Below are positions 8,620-17,758 of a DNA stretch of 64,000 bases, one piece after another. Under the pieces are notes generated by a model. That model was not told where the DNA came from. It worked only from the letters and a program-made list of their open reading frames with translations, and made no database searches. A program made the position numbers and the translations under genes. Each line of letters begins with the position of its first letter. Position 1 is the stretch's first letter. Source of the stretch: Lutibacter agarilyticus (GTDB lineage: Bacteria > Bacteroidota > Bacteroidia > Flavobacteriales > Flavobacteriaceae); assembly GCF_900188235.1 (NCBI RefSeq), contig NZ_FZNT01000002.1, positions 372,001-436,000 on the forward strand, written 5' to 3'.

Positions 8620-9540
8620 ATGCCAAAACAATGGTTTGTAATTGTGAATCCTACTTCAGGAAACGGTGCTTCAAAAAAGCAATGGCCACGTATTTATAAG
8701 GAATTAAAATCGCAACAATTTCAATTCGAATATGTATTTACTGAGCATAAAAATCACGCAATAGAATTGGTAAAAAATGCTATTGATAAAGGGTTTACAA
8801 AAATAATTTGTGTTGGCGGAGACGGCACGCTTCATAGTGTTGTTAACGGAATTTTACGATTAAATATTCCTATTATTTCCGAAGTAAAAATTGGCGTAAT
8901 TCCTATTGGAACTGGAAACGATTGGGTTAAAACCTACGGTATTTCAACCAATTATAAAAAAGCAATTGAAATTTTAAAAACCGAACATACTACACCTCAA
9001 GATATTGGTAAAATTAACTTAACTAACACAAATACAAATATTTACTTTAATAATTTAGCCGGAATTGGATTTGACGGGTACGTTGTTAACAAAGTTCATA
9101 AGTATAAAAATTTAGGTTCTTTAGCTTATTTAGCCGGTGCTTTGTTAAGCTTGTTTAGTTATAAAAAACCATTGCTTGAAATTAGTTTTAACAATACCGT
9201 TTTAAAACAAAAAACCTTGTTGCTTTTTATTGGTATTGGTAAGTATTGCGGTGGCGGAATGCAACTAACGCAAAAGCCTGATCCTTTAAACGGTTTATTT
9301 GATATTTCGTTTGTTAAAAACATTTCATTAGTACAATTACTTATAAATATTCCAGCTTTTTTTAATGGAAAAATTACCCAACATAAAATTGTTGAAAACT
9401 ATAAAACTTCTGAATTAAAAATTAAAGTAGCAGCTAACCAAGAAGCTTATATACAAGCAGATGGAGAATTGATTGGTTCAGGTAGTTTTTCAGTGAGTTT
9501 ACTTCCAAAAGCATTGACTTTTATTGTACCTAAAAAATAA
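8620..9540 (+). CDS. Diacylglycerol/lipid kinase family protein
   Basis: A 306-residue DagK/YegS-type lipid kinase. Seen motifs: the opening VIVNPTSGNG nucleotide-binding loop, CVGGDGTLHSVVNGIL (the GGDGT signature), PIGTGNDW, and a C-terminal beta-sandwich with IQADGELIG, all at family positions. It would phosphorylate diacylglycerol or a related membrane lipid using ATP, at the cytoplasmic face of the membrane. Divergent from rnr with about 110 bp between starts; followed by a small ORF and the AT-rich non-coding gap. Confidence 0.93.
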   Translation: MPKQWFVIVNPTSGNGASKKQWPRIYKELKSQQFQFEYVFTEHKNHAIELVKNAIDKGFTKIICVGGDGTLHSVVNGILRLNIPIISEVKIGVIPIGTGNDWVKTYGISTNYKKAIEILKTEHTTPQDIGKINLTNTNTNIYFNNLAGIGFDGYVVNKVHKYKNLGSLAYLAGALLSLFSYKKPLLEISFNNTVLKQKTLLLFIGIGKYCGGGMQLTQKPDPLNGLFDISFVKNISLVQLLINIPAFFNGKITQHKIVENYKTSELKIKVAANQEAYIQADGELIGSGSFSVSLLPKALTFIVPKK

Positions 9541-9615
9541 ATTGTTAAAAAAATCTTAAAAAAATTGTAACGAACTCAAATTTTTTTCGTCTTTATTATA
9601 TACAAGACATTAATT

Positions 9616-9774
9616 ATGAAAAGGTTGTATAAAATTATTGTGTTATTTGTTATTATTTTTATCGTAGGAATTTTCCTATCTATAAAAACAATCAACAGTT
9701 CTTTTTCTTCTGAAGATCATATAGAAACTGTTTCGCTTCCATCAACAGCTTTAAAACTTTCAATTCAATTATAA
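9616..9774 (+). CDS. Possible 52-residue single-span membrane protein
   Basis: An ATG-initiated frame with an N-terminal KR, one hydrophobic helix (about residues 7-23, IIVLFVIIFIVGIFL) and a short polar serine/threonine-rich tail. Topology would be inside-positive with a periplasmic tail. The ATG sits about 75 bp after the lipid kinase stop, preceded by an A/T-rich leader. I do not recognise a family. In DNA this AT-rich, a chance frame encoding hydrophobic residues is possible, so this is tentative. Confidence 0.4.
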   Translation: MKRLYKIIVLFVIIFIVGIFLSIKTINSSFSSEDHIETVSLPSTALKLSIQL

Positions 9775-10376
9775 TTTAATACTAATTTTTTAAAACTATA
9801 AAATAGTTTTAAGAAGTACTACTATTTTAAAAGAGTCAATTCTAGTGTAGTTTTAAACTTTATGAACATATATATATATTATAAAAAAGAATTTTAAAAA
9901 TTTAAAAAAATATTTTTTGTTATTATAGTGTGTTAACATGTACAATAAAAAGATGAATTTAAATTTTGATATATCACTTATAGAATACTATGAACATTTA
10001 CTAAAACTTTAAACACTTAATAATCAATAAAATTATAGTAGTTATGAACAGTGTGTTCATAGTGTTAGTTAACAGCTTTTTTGTATAACAATTCGTGTTT
10101 ACGATGTTAACAACCATTCAAAAACTGGTTAACAACTTTAAATGAAAAATCAATAAATAAATTTGCATAATTCATGTCAGTTTTTGCATTAGACTTTTAT
10201 TTAGATATATCAAAAAATAGTTTTCTTTTTTAAGGCTAAACTTATCCACAATGTTAATAAAATGTAAAGCTATTGTAAATCAGTTTTTTAAAAAATGCTA
10301 TTAACAATTAATTTTTTTACTGTTAATAAGCGTGAATTTGTATTTTTGTGCTCTAACTTATTAACAAAACATATTT
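9775..10376. other. Non-coding AT-rich region; candidate chromosomal replication origin (oriC)
   Basis: About 600 bp with no gene. Contents: a perfect DnaA box TTATCCACA at 10242-10250; four copies of TATGAACA at 9861-9868, 9989-9996, 10043-10050 and, inverted, 10054-10061 (the last two form an 8-bp inverted repeat with a 3-bp spacer); many GTTAACA/TTAACAA words (for example near 9950, 10067, 10104, 10127, 10301 and 10360); and an extreme A/T tract at about 9868-9926 that could unwind easily. Genes to the right are mainly on the plus strand and those to the left mainly on the minus strand. dnaA is not adjacent, which is common in Bacteroidetes. It also holds the rpiB promoter at its right end. 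Confidence 0.45.
10341..10348 (+). promoter_or_regulatory. -7 promoter element for rpiB
   Basis: TATTTTTG, an exact TAnnTTTG match, 28 bp before the rpiB ATG. No clear -33 TTTG at the standard distance. Confidence 0.5.
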
Positions 10377-10814
10377 ATGGTAATTGCAATTGGTAATGAT
10401 CACGCAGGTACAGAGTACAAATTCGAAATTATTAAATTATTAGAAAGCAAAGGTATTAAAGTTTTAAACTTTGGAACCGATACAAATGATAGTATGGATT
10501 ATTCTGATGCAATACATCCAGTTGCTGATGCTGTTGAATCTGGTAAAGCTACGTATGGTATTATTTTATGTGGAAGTGGTAACGGAGCTCAAATGACAGC
10601 TAATAAGCACCAAGGTATTAGAGCTGGTTTGGTTTGGAACAATGAAATTGTTGAATTAATAAGATTACATAACAATGCTAATGTGTTAACCATTCCTGCA
10701 CGTTTTGTATCCTTACAACAAGCTTTAGATTTTGTTGAAATATTTTTAAATACAGAATTTGAAGGCGGTCGTCACCAAACACGTATTGATAAAATACCAA
10801 CAGGTTGTTGTTAA
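10377..10814 (+). CDS. rpiB: Ribose-5-phosphate isomerase B
   Basis: A 145-residue RpiB/LacAB-family isomerase interconverting ribose 5-phosphate and ribulose 5-phosphate in the pentose phosphate pathway. The N-terminal IAIGNDHAGTEYKF, the mid-chain YSDAIHPVADAV, and the active-site loop ILCGSGNGAQMTANK with the catalytic cysteine are all present. A C-terminal CC pair ends the protein. A Bacteroidetes -7 element lies 28 bp upstream, and the candidate origin region precedes it. A 53-bp gap separates it from the CDF transporter operon. Confidence 0.95.
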   Translation: MVIAIGNDHAGTEYKFEIIKLLESKGIKVLNFGTDTNDSMDYSDAIHPVADAVESGKATYGIILCGSGNGAQMTANKHQGIRAGLVWNNEIVELIRLHNNANVLTIPARFVSLQQALDFVEIFLNTEFEGGRHQTRIDKIPTGCC

Positions 10815-10867
10815 TCAATTATGAATTAAAAATTACGAGTTACATTTAACGATTATTAATTAGAGAA

Positions 10868-11776
10868 ATGAGTCACAATCACTCACATCACCATCCAACG
10901 CTATCTGGTAAAAATTTATTACTCTCAATTATATTAAATATCATCATTACAATAGCACAATTGGTTGGTGGTTTTATATCGGGAAGTTTAGCGTTAATAT
11001 CTGATGCTATTCATAATTTTTCGGATGTTATTTCTTTAATAATAAGCTATGTAGCAAATATTTTAGCAAATAAAAAGAAAACAAGTGAAGCGTACACTTT
11101 TGGTTACAAACGAGCCGAAATTTTTGCTGCTTTTTTCAATGCGATTTCTTTAATAGTAATTGCAGTTTTTTTAGCAATTGAAGCTGTTAAACGTTTTTTT
11201 ACTCCTCAAGAAATTCAAACAGATTTAGTAATATGGTTGGCAATTTTAGGAATTGCTGTAAACGGATTTAGTGTTCTTTTATTAAAAAAAGATGCTACAC
11301 ATAATTTAAATATGAAATCTGCATATCTACATTTATTAACAGATATGTTAACTTCAGTAGCTGTTTTAATTGGTGGTTTATTAATGAAATACTACCAAAT
11401 TTATTGGATAGATGCCATATTAACTTTAATTATTTCAGGATATTTAATTTATATGAGTTGGGATATTTTAATAAAATCGGTTAAAATATTAATGCTTTTT
11501 GCTCCTGAACATATTAAAATTGAAGAAGTTGCTTTGGAAGTACTAAAAATTGAAAGCATTAAAAACATTCATCATGTTCATATATGGCAATTAAACGATC
11601 ACGGCACACATATAGAAGCTCATATTGAATTTGAAAAAGATATTAAGCTTTCTGAATTTGATGTGATTTGCGAAAAAATTGAAAAATTATTATTAGATAA
11701 ATACGGTATAGATCATTGTAATTTTCAACCAGAATTTATCAGAGACGATGAAAAAGATTTAATAAAACAAGATTAA
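10868..11776 (+). CDS. Cation diffusion facilitator family transporter
   Basis: A 302-residue CDF antiporter, CzcD/ZitB-like. It starts with a histidine-rich metal-binding leader (MSHNHSHHHP), followed by six predicted transmembrane helices over residues 15-205. The metal-site motifs are SDAIHNFSD in TM2 and HLLTDMLTS in TM5. The C-terminal cytoplasmic ferredoxin-like domain (about 210-290) contains HHVHIWQLNDHGTHIEAH. Expected to export zinc or a similar divalent metal in exchange for protons. First gene of an operon with 2-3 bp gaps to the acetyltransferase and Nudix genes. Confidence 0.93.
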   Translation: MSHNHSHHHPTLSGKNLLLSIILNIIITIAQLVGGFISGSLALISDAIHNFSDVISLIISYVANILANKKKTSEAYTFGYKRAEIFAAFFNAISLIVIAVFLAIEAVKRFFTPQEIQTDLVIWLAILGIAVNGFSVLLLKKDATHNLNMKSAYLHLLTDMLTSVAVLIGGLLMKYYQIYWIDAILTLIISGYLIYMSWDILIKSVKILMLFAPEHIKIEEVALEVLKIESIKNIHHVHIWQLNDHGTHIEAHIEFEKDIKLSEFDVICEKIEKLLLDKYGIDHCNFQPEFIRDDEKDLIKQD

Positions 11777-11778
11777 TA

Positions 11779-12222
11779 ATGTTTGAAGTTATCATTAAAT
11801 CCTTTTCACAACTTTCAACCAATGAATTGTATGTAATTTTACAATTAAGAAGTGAAGTTTTTGTGGTTGAACAAGACTGTGTGTATCAAGACATTGATTT
11901 TAAAGATCAAAAAGCGTTGCATGTTTTGGGTTTTAAAAATGATAAATTGATAGCCTATACACGTATTTTTAAATCCGGAGATTATTTTGAAAAAGCAAGT
12001 ATTGGAAGAGTTGTTGTTAAAAAAAATGAGCGTATTAACAAGTACGGTTATCAAATAATGAAAGCTTCAATTGAAGCTATTTCTACTTTTTTTAATGAAA
12101 CTGAAATAAAAATTTCAGCTCAAAAATATTTAAAGAAATTCTATGAATCTCTTGGTTTTAATATGATTGGAGAAACGTATTTAGAAGATGGAATTCCGCA
12201 TATAGGAATGATAAAAAAGTAA
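11779..12222 (+). CDS. GNAT family N-acetyltransferase, ElaA-like
   Basis: A 147-residue single GNAT domain. It contains LRSEVFVVEQDCVYQDIDFKDQ near the N-terminus, a signature of the ElaA subfamily, then the acetyl-CoA binding region IGRVVVKKNERINKYGYQIM and a C-terminal FYESLGFNMIGETYLEDGIPH. It transfers an acetyl group from acetyl-CoA to an unknown amine. Starts 2 bp after the CDF stop and ends 3 bp before the Nudix gene, so it belongs to one operon, though no functional link to metal export is evident. Confidence 0.9.
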   Translation: MFEVIIKSFSQLSTNELYVILQLRSEVFVVEQDCVYQDIDFKDQKALHVLGFKNDKLIAYTRIFKSGDYFEKASIGRVVVKKNERINKYGYQIMKASIEAISTFFNETEIKISAQKYLKKFYESLGFNMIGETYLEDGIPHIGMIKK

Positions 12223-12225
12223 GCT

Positions 12226-12810
12226 ATGAACAATTCAAAAGTTAAGATAAAAAGCATTAAAAATTTATCGGATAATTGGTATAAATTAGACAAGGTAGAT
12301 TTTGATTACCAAACAAAAGATGGTAAATGGCAATACCAACAACGCGAATGTTATGATCGTGGTGATGGAGCCGCTATTTTACTCTACAATCCTTCAAAAA
12401 AAACAGTCATTCTTACCAAACAATTTAGAATGCCAACGTATCTAAATGAAAATGAAGATGGTATGATGATTGAAGTTTGCGCTGGTTTATTAGATGCTGA
12501 TGATCCTTTAACTTGTATTAAAAAAGAAGCCGAAGAAGAAACAGGTTTTAAAATTGACCATCCAAAAAAAATATTTGAAATCTATTCTACACCGGGAGCT
12601 GTTACTGAAAAAATTCACTACTATATTGCTGAATATAGTGATGAAATGAAAATTAGCGAAGGTGGTGGTTTAGAAGAAGAAACCGAAGAAATTGAGGTAA
12701 TAGAAACTGATTTTAACAATGCTTTAGAAATGATTTCAACAGGTGAAATTTGTGATGCCAAAAGCATTATTTTATTGCAATATGCTCAAATTCATAAATT
12801 GGTTGAATAA
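12226..12810 (+). CDS. Nudix hydrolase, GDP-mannose pyrophosphatase (NudK)-like
   Basis: A 194-residue Nudix protein. The Nudix box lies at about residues 88-110, with KKEAEEETGF as its core; the usual REUxEExGU arginine is a lysine and the upstream glutamate is an aspartate, conservative changes for this subgroup. The N-terminal beta domain (KVDFDYQTKDGKWQ, RGDGAAILLYN) is that of NudK/ADP-ribose pyrophosphatases, which cleave nucleoside diphosphate sugars. The exact substrate is not certain. Last gene of the CDF operon; it runs convergently into the Cache-PAS kinase gene 10 bp away. Confidence 0.88.
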   Translation: MNNSKVKIKSIKNLSDNWYKLDKVDFDYQTKDGKWQYQQRECYDRGDGAAILLYNPSKKTVILTKQFRMPTYLNENEDGMMIEVCAGLLDADDPLTCIKKEAEEETGFKIDHPKKIFEIYSTPGAVTEKIHYYIAEYSDEMKISEGGGLEEETEEIEVIETDFNNALEMISTGEICDAKSIILLQYAQIHKLVE

Positions 12811-12819
12811 AATATCTAG

Positions 12820-15252
12820 TTAGGGTGCTACCAATCCACTTACTAATTTTTCAATTAATGCAATTAATTGGTTTGTTTTAATGGGTTTTGAAATATAATC
12901 GTTACATCCTGCAGCTACAGCTTTTTCTTTATCTCCAGCCAATCCAAAAGCAGTTTGTGCTATAATAATAACATTTTTATTAAATGTTCTAATTTGCTTT
13001 GTAGCTTCATAACCATTCATTTCTGGCATTTGAATATCCATGAGTATCACATCTATATCCGGATTTTTTTTAATTTTTTCAATAGCTTCAATTCCAGTTT
13101 TAGCGCTAATTATTTCGCTACTGATACCTTCAATAGCTATTGATAAAAGTGCTTCAGAAGTTTCATCATCTTCAGTAATTAATATTTTTAATCCATTAAT
13201 TTTTGATGTAGTTGCATTTAATTCTTCTAAGGTATTTTCTACATTGGATATTGTTTTTTTTTCTTCAGTATATGGTAAAGTAACATAAAATGTAGAACCA
13301 ATACCTTCTTCACTTTCAACTCTAATTTCACCACCTAAAATTTCAATAAAAGCTTTAGAAATTGTCAATCCTAATCCTGCACCTTGTCGTGCCATTTTAT
13401 CATAAATATCAGCTTGAACAAAGCGTTCAAAAATAGCTTTTTTTCTATCTTCTGGAATTCCAATTCCGGTATCTTTTACGTAAAATTCAAGGTATTTTTC
13501 TTTTTTAATATATCCAAATTCAATAGTACCTTTAGCTGTGTATTTAATGGCATTTTTAACCAAATTTGTTAGTATTGCATATACTTTTTCAGTATCTGTT
13601 TTAATAATAGCTTTATTTTCTGGAAGTCCATTTTTAGCTATTAATGTTAAGCCTTTTGCTTTAACTTCGGGTTTAAAAAAATTATAGATAAATTCAATTT
13701 GATGATTAATATTAGTTTCTTCTAACTTCACCTTCATTAATCCAGACTCAATTTTAGAAATATCAACAATATTATTGATTATATTAAGCATTCTTTCCCC
13801 ACTTTTTTCTATAATTTTAATGTATTCTTGCTGTTTATTACCCGACAAACTTGGGTTTTTTAATAAGTTTGAAAACCCAAGAATTCCGTTCATAGGAGTT
13901 CTAATTTCATGACTCATATTGGTTAAAAAAGCAGATTTAAGTCGGTCACTTTCTTCAGCTCTATTTTTAGCAACAATTAATTCTTTTTGTGTTTTTTTAA
14001 GTTCAGAAATATCATAAACAATAGAGTATAAAAGATCTTTACCTCCAACCCTTATTTTTTCTGAATACACTTCAACATCTTTAATAGCTCCATTTGCTAT
14101 TTTATGTTTAAAATAAAAATGTTTCAATTTAGAAGAAAGTACATCTTTAATAGTTGATTTTAGTTCATCTAAAGGAAGGGTGTTTATTTCAGATAAACTC
14201 ATTGAAGTAAGTTGCTTAAAAGTATATCCGTAAAATTGAACAGCAGCTTCATTTGCATCTACAATTAAGCCTGTTTCTGGATCTAGCAACAACATTACCG
14301 ATTGATTTTTTTTGAATAATGAACCATAGCGAAGTTCACTTTCATTTAATTGTTCGGTTCGTTTTTTAACTAATTTTTCAAGATCTGTGTTAAATTCTTG
14401 AAGTAATTTTTCTCGTTCATCAACTTCTTTTGTGTAAAAGTTTATGGTTGTAGTAATTCTTTTTTTGAAATAATGTATTGTTAAAAAGGCAATAATAAGT
14501 GAGAACAGTAAAACCAATAAGATAATTGAAATTTGATTCCAAATCATTTTTTTTCCTTTTTCTAACTCTGCAGCTACAAGCGCATCTACATCATCAAGAT
14601 AAATGCCTGTAGCAATAATCCAATTATATTTTTTATACAAACGTGCATAGGTAAGTTTTTGCGCTATTTTTTCGCTGTTAGGTTTTTTAAACCAGTAGTT
14701 AAAAAATAGTTTTCCATCCTTTTTTACGCCATTAAGTTCAGTTAAATAAGGTTTATTTCCTTTAACATCGGTCATGTTTGTTGATAACAACATGCCTTCG
14801 GTTTCATTTAAATTTGGATGTATTAAGCGTATTGCATAATTATCTCCTCCTTCGTAATTTAATATTTCATTCACCCATATATAACCCGAATTAATAAGTT
14901 TTGTATTATGAATATGTAAATATATTTCTTCTTTTACAATACTATCTATTGCATCTCTATTATGTAATAAATTTTGATTTTCTTTTTCTAATCTTGTCAA
15001 TAATATGTGCTCTTCAATTTCAATATCTTGAATAATTGCATCAACTTGGGTTTGAATAAAATCTTTTTTTGATTGAATTAATAAATTTTCAAACTCACTA
15101 ACTTGATATTTAATAAAATTTGAAGAATTTGTAAAAAGAACATAAAAGATAGTTGCTAAAAAAATTAGCGTGATAAAAGCAATTGAGATGTAAAAGGGTT
15201 TAACTATTCTTTTGGGCGAAAAAGACCTGTATTTAGTATCTAATTTATTCAT
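12820..15252 (-). CDS. Cache-PAS hybrid sensor histidine kinase/response regulator
   Basis: An 810-residue membrane sensor. N-terminal transmembrane helix (about 18-40), an extracellular Cache domain with the YIWVNE / YKKYNWIIATGIYLDDVD signatures (about 45-235), a second membrane helix (about 240-262), a coiled coil, a PAS domain (about 305-425), HisKA with phospho-acceptor H448 in SHEIRTPMNG, an HATPase domain, and a C-terminal receiver with phospho-acceptor D739 (LMDIQMPEMNG). Cache domains bind small external ligands. No partner regulator or histidine phosphotransfer protein is adjacent, so the output is unknown. Monocistronic. Confidence 0.93.
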   Translation of the reverse strand: MNKLDTKYRSFSPKRIVKPFYISIAFITLIFLATIFYVLFTNSSNFIKYQVSEFENLLIQSKKDFIQTQVDAIIQDIEIEEHILLTRLEKENQNLLHNRDAIDSIVKEEIYLHIHNTKLINSGYIWVNEILNYEGGDNYAIRLIHPNLNETEGMLLSTNMTDVKGNKPYLTELNGVKKDGKLFFNYWFKKPNSEKIAQKLTYARLYKKYNWIIATGIYLDDVDALVAAELEKGKKMIWNQISIILLVLLFSLIIAFLTIHYFKKRITTTINFYTKEVDEREKLLQEFNTDLEKLVKKRTEQLNESELRYGSLFKKNQSVMLLLDPETGLIVDANEAAVQFYGYTFKQLTSMSLSEINTLPLDELKSTIKDVLSSKLKHFYFKHKIANGAIKDVEVYSEKIRVGGKDLLYSIVYDISELKKTQKELIVAKNRAEESDRLKSAFLTNMSHEIRTPMNGILGFSNLLKNPSLSGNKQQEYIKIIEKSGERMLNIINNIVDISKIESGLMKVKLEETNINHQIEFIYNFFKPEVKAKGLTLIAKNGLPENKAIIKTDTEKVYAILTNLVKNAIKYTAKGTIEFGYIKKEKYLEFYVKDTGIGIPEDRKKAIFERFVQADIYDKMARQGAGLGLTISKAFIEILGGEIRVESEEGIGSTFYVTLPYTEEKKTISNVENTLEELNATTSKINGLKILITEDDETSEALLSIAIEGISSEIISAKTGIEAIEKIKKNPDIDVILMDIQMPEMNGYEATKQIRTFNKNVIIIAQTAFGLAGDKEKAVAAGCNDYISKPIKTNQLIALIEKLVSGLVAP

Positions 15253-15320
15253 TCATAGCTGTTTTATGAAATAAAGATATAAATATTTTTTTTAAAGTCT
15301 TTAATTTTTTTTTATACTAT

Positions 15321-15560
15321 TTATGACATTTTCTCATATTTTATTAATGAAATTAGCGTTACAAAAGCCCAAACACCTTCTAATAGTATAAAAGGCATAT
15401 AATTCATTAAAATAGATGCCAAACAAGCTAAACTTGCACCAATTAAATTTAATAAGATAAAAGATAAATCTTCTTTTTTAATTTTACCTAATACGTTTAA
15501 TACGTACGCTAACAATATTTGAAAAACACCTAAAAAACCTAGCCAGTCTGTAGTTGTCAT
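15321..15560 (-). CDS. Small integral membrane protein (CBU_0592-like)
   Basis: A protein of about 79 residues with three hydrophobic helices, resembling the small CBU_0592-like family of membrane proteins with unknown function. I start at the ATG giving MTTTDWLGFLG, 1 bp after the upstream stop; the longer frame beginning at 15593 would overlap the upstream gene by 32 bp. It is the last gene of a three-gene minus-strand operon (DinB-fold protein, cupin, this protein). Confidence 0.75.
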   Translation of the reverse strand: MTTTDWLGFLGVFQILLAYVLNVLGKIKKEDLSFILLNLIGASLACLASILMNYMPFILLEGVWAFVTLISLIKYEKMS

Positions 15561-15561
15561 A

Positions 15562-15903
15562 TTAAGATTCAGCAACTTTAACAACACGGTCAACTGTATC
15601 TAATTTAGATAAAGTTAAACGAACTATGCTATCTTCAACAGCAACTAAATCGTGTGGTACACTTGCTTCTAATGAAACCAAATCTCCTTTAATTAATTTG
15701 TAAACGGTACCTTCTACACCAAAATCAATTGCACCTTCAAAAATTTCAACAGTAATTGGAAAAGCAGTTTTATGCTCTTTCATTAGTTGCTCTTTTTTCA
15801 TAACCACTCTAATTTCTTTGGTAGTTTCGGTTTCAAATAAAACAGAGATTGCTGCTTTATTTTCATTGTAAACTATATTTTCGGCAAGTGAAGATTTTTT
15901 CAT
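15562..15903 (-). CDS. Cupin-like small protein
   Basis: About 113 residues from the preferred ATG (MKKSSLAENIVYNE). The pattern VEIFEGAIDFGVEG, then LIKGDLVSLEASVPHDLVAVEDSIVRLTL, matches the two motifs of a cupin_2 barrel, but most metal-binding histidines are missing; only one His near PHDL is kept. It may therefore bind a ligand without metal catalysis. The longer frame from 15927 overlaps the upstream DinB-fold gene; the shorter start leaves a 10-bp gap. Operon middle gene. Function unknown. Confidence 0.75.
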   Translation of the reverse strand: MKKSSLAENIVYNENKAAISVLFETETTKEIRVVMKKEQLMKEHKTAFPITVEIFEGAIDFGVEGTVYKLIKGDLVSLEASVPHDLVAVEDSIVRLTLSKLDTVDRVVKVAES

Positions 15904-15913
15904 AAGTATAATT

Positions 15914-16429
15914 TTACCAACCAACATATTTTGGTGGTTGAATGTTATTTAAATTCAAATATACAATTATTTGTCCGCGGTGGTGTGTAACGTGATCTTG
16001 CAATAAGTTTAAAATTTGCAATTTACTTTTTCTTCCTGCAAAAAAATCTACTTCAGTTGTTAAATCATTTAGCTGAACATTTTTTACAATGTTGGTAACC
16101 TTATCAAAAGCAATGGTTAATTCTTGAAGTATTTCAGCTTTTGTTTTTGGATTTATTTTTTCAGATTTCATGTAAGTTGAATCCACAAAATTTGTTTCAC
16201 TTAACCAAATCATATTATTTCTAATATGAATTAATTGCTCCATAAACGTCATTTGACGCTCAGTTGGTTTGTAGTTATAACTTTCTTCAGGCATTGCTTC
16301 AGCAATTTCTAATAAGTAATTTTTAGAATTTTCCCACTTCAGTAAAAAAGCCGAAATAACATCGTTTTGCGCATTCATATTTAAATAAGTTAAAAGGGTA
16401 ATTAGTAAAAATAGGGTGTATTTTTTCAT
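15914..16429 (-). CDS. Secreted DinB-fold protein
   Basis: About 171 residues from MKKYTLFLL, with a signal peptide ending near NMNAQ, then a four-helix DinB-superfamily domain. Typical features are EAMPEESYNYKPTERQMTFMEQLIHIRNNMIW and the late HVTHHRGQIIVYLNL, which supply the histidines of the metal site. DinB-fold proteins are putative metal-dependent thiol transferases or hydrolases; this one would act in the periplasm. The frame from 16459 adds ten residues ahead of a clear signal peptide and was not used. Divergent from recA. Confidence 0.85.
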   Translation of the reverse strand: MKKYTLFLLITLLTYLNMNAQNDVISAFLLKWENSKNYLLEIAEAMPEESYNYKPTERQMTFMEQLIHIRNNMIWLSETNFVDSTYMKSEKINPKTKAEILQELTIAFDKVTNIVKNVQLNDLTTEVDFFAGRKSKLQILNLLQDHVTHHRGQIIVYLNLNNIQPPKYVGW

Positions 16430-16525
16430 ATTAAAAACAGTTAATAGTTTTATAAACAAAGGCTAAATATAGTCAATACTTTTTTATATTTTAGCATCGA
16501 ATAAATTAATAGATTTTAAAAGATT

Positions 16526-17536
16526 ATGGCAGAAGACAAAGAAAAAGTTGCAAAATTAAAGGCATTACAATTAACACTTGATAAATTAGATAAAGCCTAT
16601 GGAAAAGGAACTGTAATGAAAATGGGAGATGTTGCTATAAGTGATATTGAAGCTATTTCAACAGGATCTTTAGGATTAGATTTAGCTTTAGGTGTTGGAG
16701 GGTATCCAAGAGGTAGAGTTATTGAAATTTATGGACCAGAATCTTCGGGTAAAACTACGTTAACATTACACGCAATTGCTGAAGCTCAAAAAGCCGGTGG
16801 TATTGCCGCTTTTATTGATGCTGAACACGCTTTTGACCGTTTTTATGCTCAAAATTTAGGGGTTGATATTGATAATTTAATTATATCTCAACCAGATCAC
16901 GGTGAACAAGCATTGGAAATTGCTGATAATTTAATTAGCTCAGGCGCTATTGATATTGTGGTAATTGATTCAGTTGCCGCCTTAACACCTAAAAGTGAAA
17001 TTGAAGGTGAAATGGGTGATTCAAAAATGGGATTACACGCACGTTTAATGTCACAAGCTTTACGTAAACTAACAGGGACTATTCATAAAACAAATTGTAC
17101 GGTAATTTTTATCAACCAATTACGTGAAAAAATTGGCGTTATGTTTGGGAATCCTGAAACTACAACGGGTGGTAATGCACTAAAATTTTATGCATCAGTT
17201 CGTTTAGATATTAGAAGAAGAACGCAGCTTAAAGATGGCGATAGAGTTATTGGTAATAGTACCAAAGTAAAAGTGGTGAAAAATAAAGTAGCTCCACCTT
17301 TCCAAATTGCAGAATTTGATATTATGTATGGAAAAGGAATTTCAAAAACGGGTGAAATTTTAGATTTAGCTGTTGAGTTTGGAATTGTAAAGAAGAGTGG
17401 CTCTTGGTTTAGCTATGGCGAAACAAAATTAGGTCAAGGTCGTGATGCTGTGAAAGGATTAATTTTAGACAATCCTGAATTAGCTGAAGAATTAGAAACA
17501 AAAATCAAAGATTTTATTAATAATCAGGAAGATTAA
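16526..17536 (+). CDS. recA: Recombinase RecA
   Basis: A 336-residue RecA, the DNA strand-exchange ATPase for homologous recombination and SOS signalling. Walker A GPESSGKT lies at residues 70-77; Walker [10 protein letters not shown], the L1/L2 DNA-binding loops and [32 protein letters not shown] region follow. The C-terminus is short and acidic (INNQED). A near-consensus -7 element TATATTTT lies at 16495-16502, 23 bp before the ATG. Monocistronic, ended by a strong terminator. Confidence 0.98.
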   Translation: MAEDKEKVAKLKALQLTLDKLDKAYGKGTVMKMGDVAISDIEAISTGSLGLDLALGVGGYPRGRVIEIYGPESSGKTTLTLHAIAEAQKAGGIAAFIDAEHAFDRFYAQNLGVDIDNLIISQPDHGEQALEIADNLISSGAIDIVVIDSVAALTPKSEIEGEMGDSKMGLHARLMSQALRKLTGTIHKTNCTVIFINQLREKIGVMFGNPETTTGGNALKFYASVRLDIRRRTQLKDGDRVIGNSTKVKVVKNKVAPPFQIAEFDIMYGKGISKTGEILDLAVEFGIVKKSGSWFSYGETKLGQGRDAVKGLILDNPELAEELETKIKDFINNQED

Positions 17537-17564
17537 TTTATAATCTTAATATTTATAAAATTAG

Positions 17565-17597
17565 AAGGAGGTACATTTAAAGTTACCTCCTTTTTTT
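17565..17597 (+). terminator. Rho-independent terminator of recA
   Basis: Stem AAGGAGGTA (17565-17573) with TACCTCCTT (17584-17592), 10-nt loop, followed by a run of T. Confidence 0.92.
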
Positions 17598-17668
17598 ATT
17601 CAATTTTGTTTATAAACTATTTTATAACAGTATTTTACAAGTAAAATTTAATATAAATTATTAAAAGT

Positions 17669-17698
17669 TTTGATGTTCTTAATATTAGTCTAATTTTG
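17669..17698 (+). promoter_or_regulatory. Promoter of the RimK operon
   Basis: TTTG at 17669-17672, an 18-bp spacer, then TAATTTTG at 17691-17698, a full match to the Bacteroidetes -33/-7 consensus. A second -7-like TAAATTTG lies at 17710-17717. The first gene starts at 17759. Confidence 0.65.
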
Positions 17699-17758
17699 AC
17701 AAATTATTATAAATTTGAAATACGATTTTTTTAAAGCTAGTAACTAACACTTTATTTT

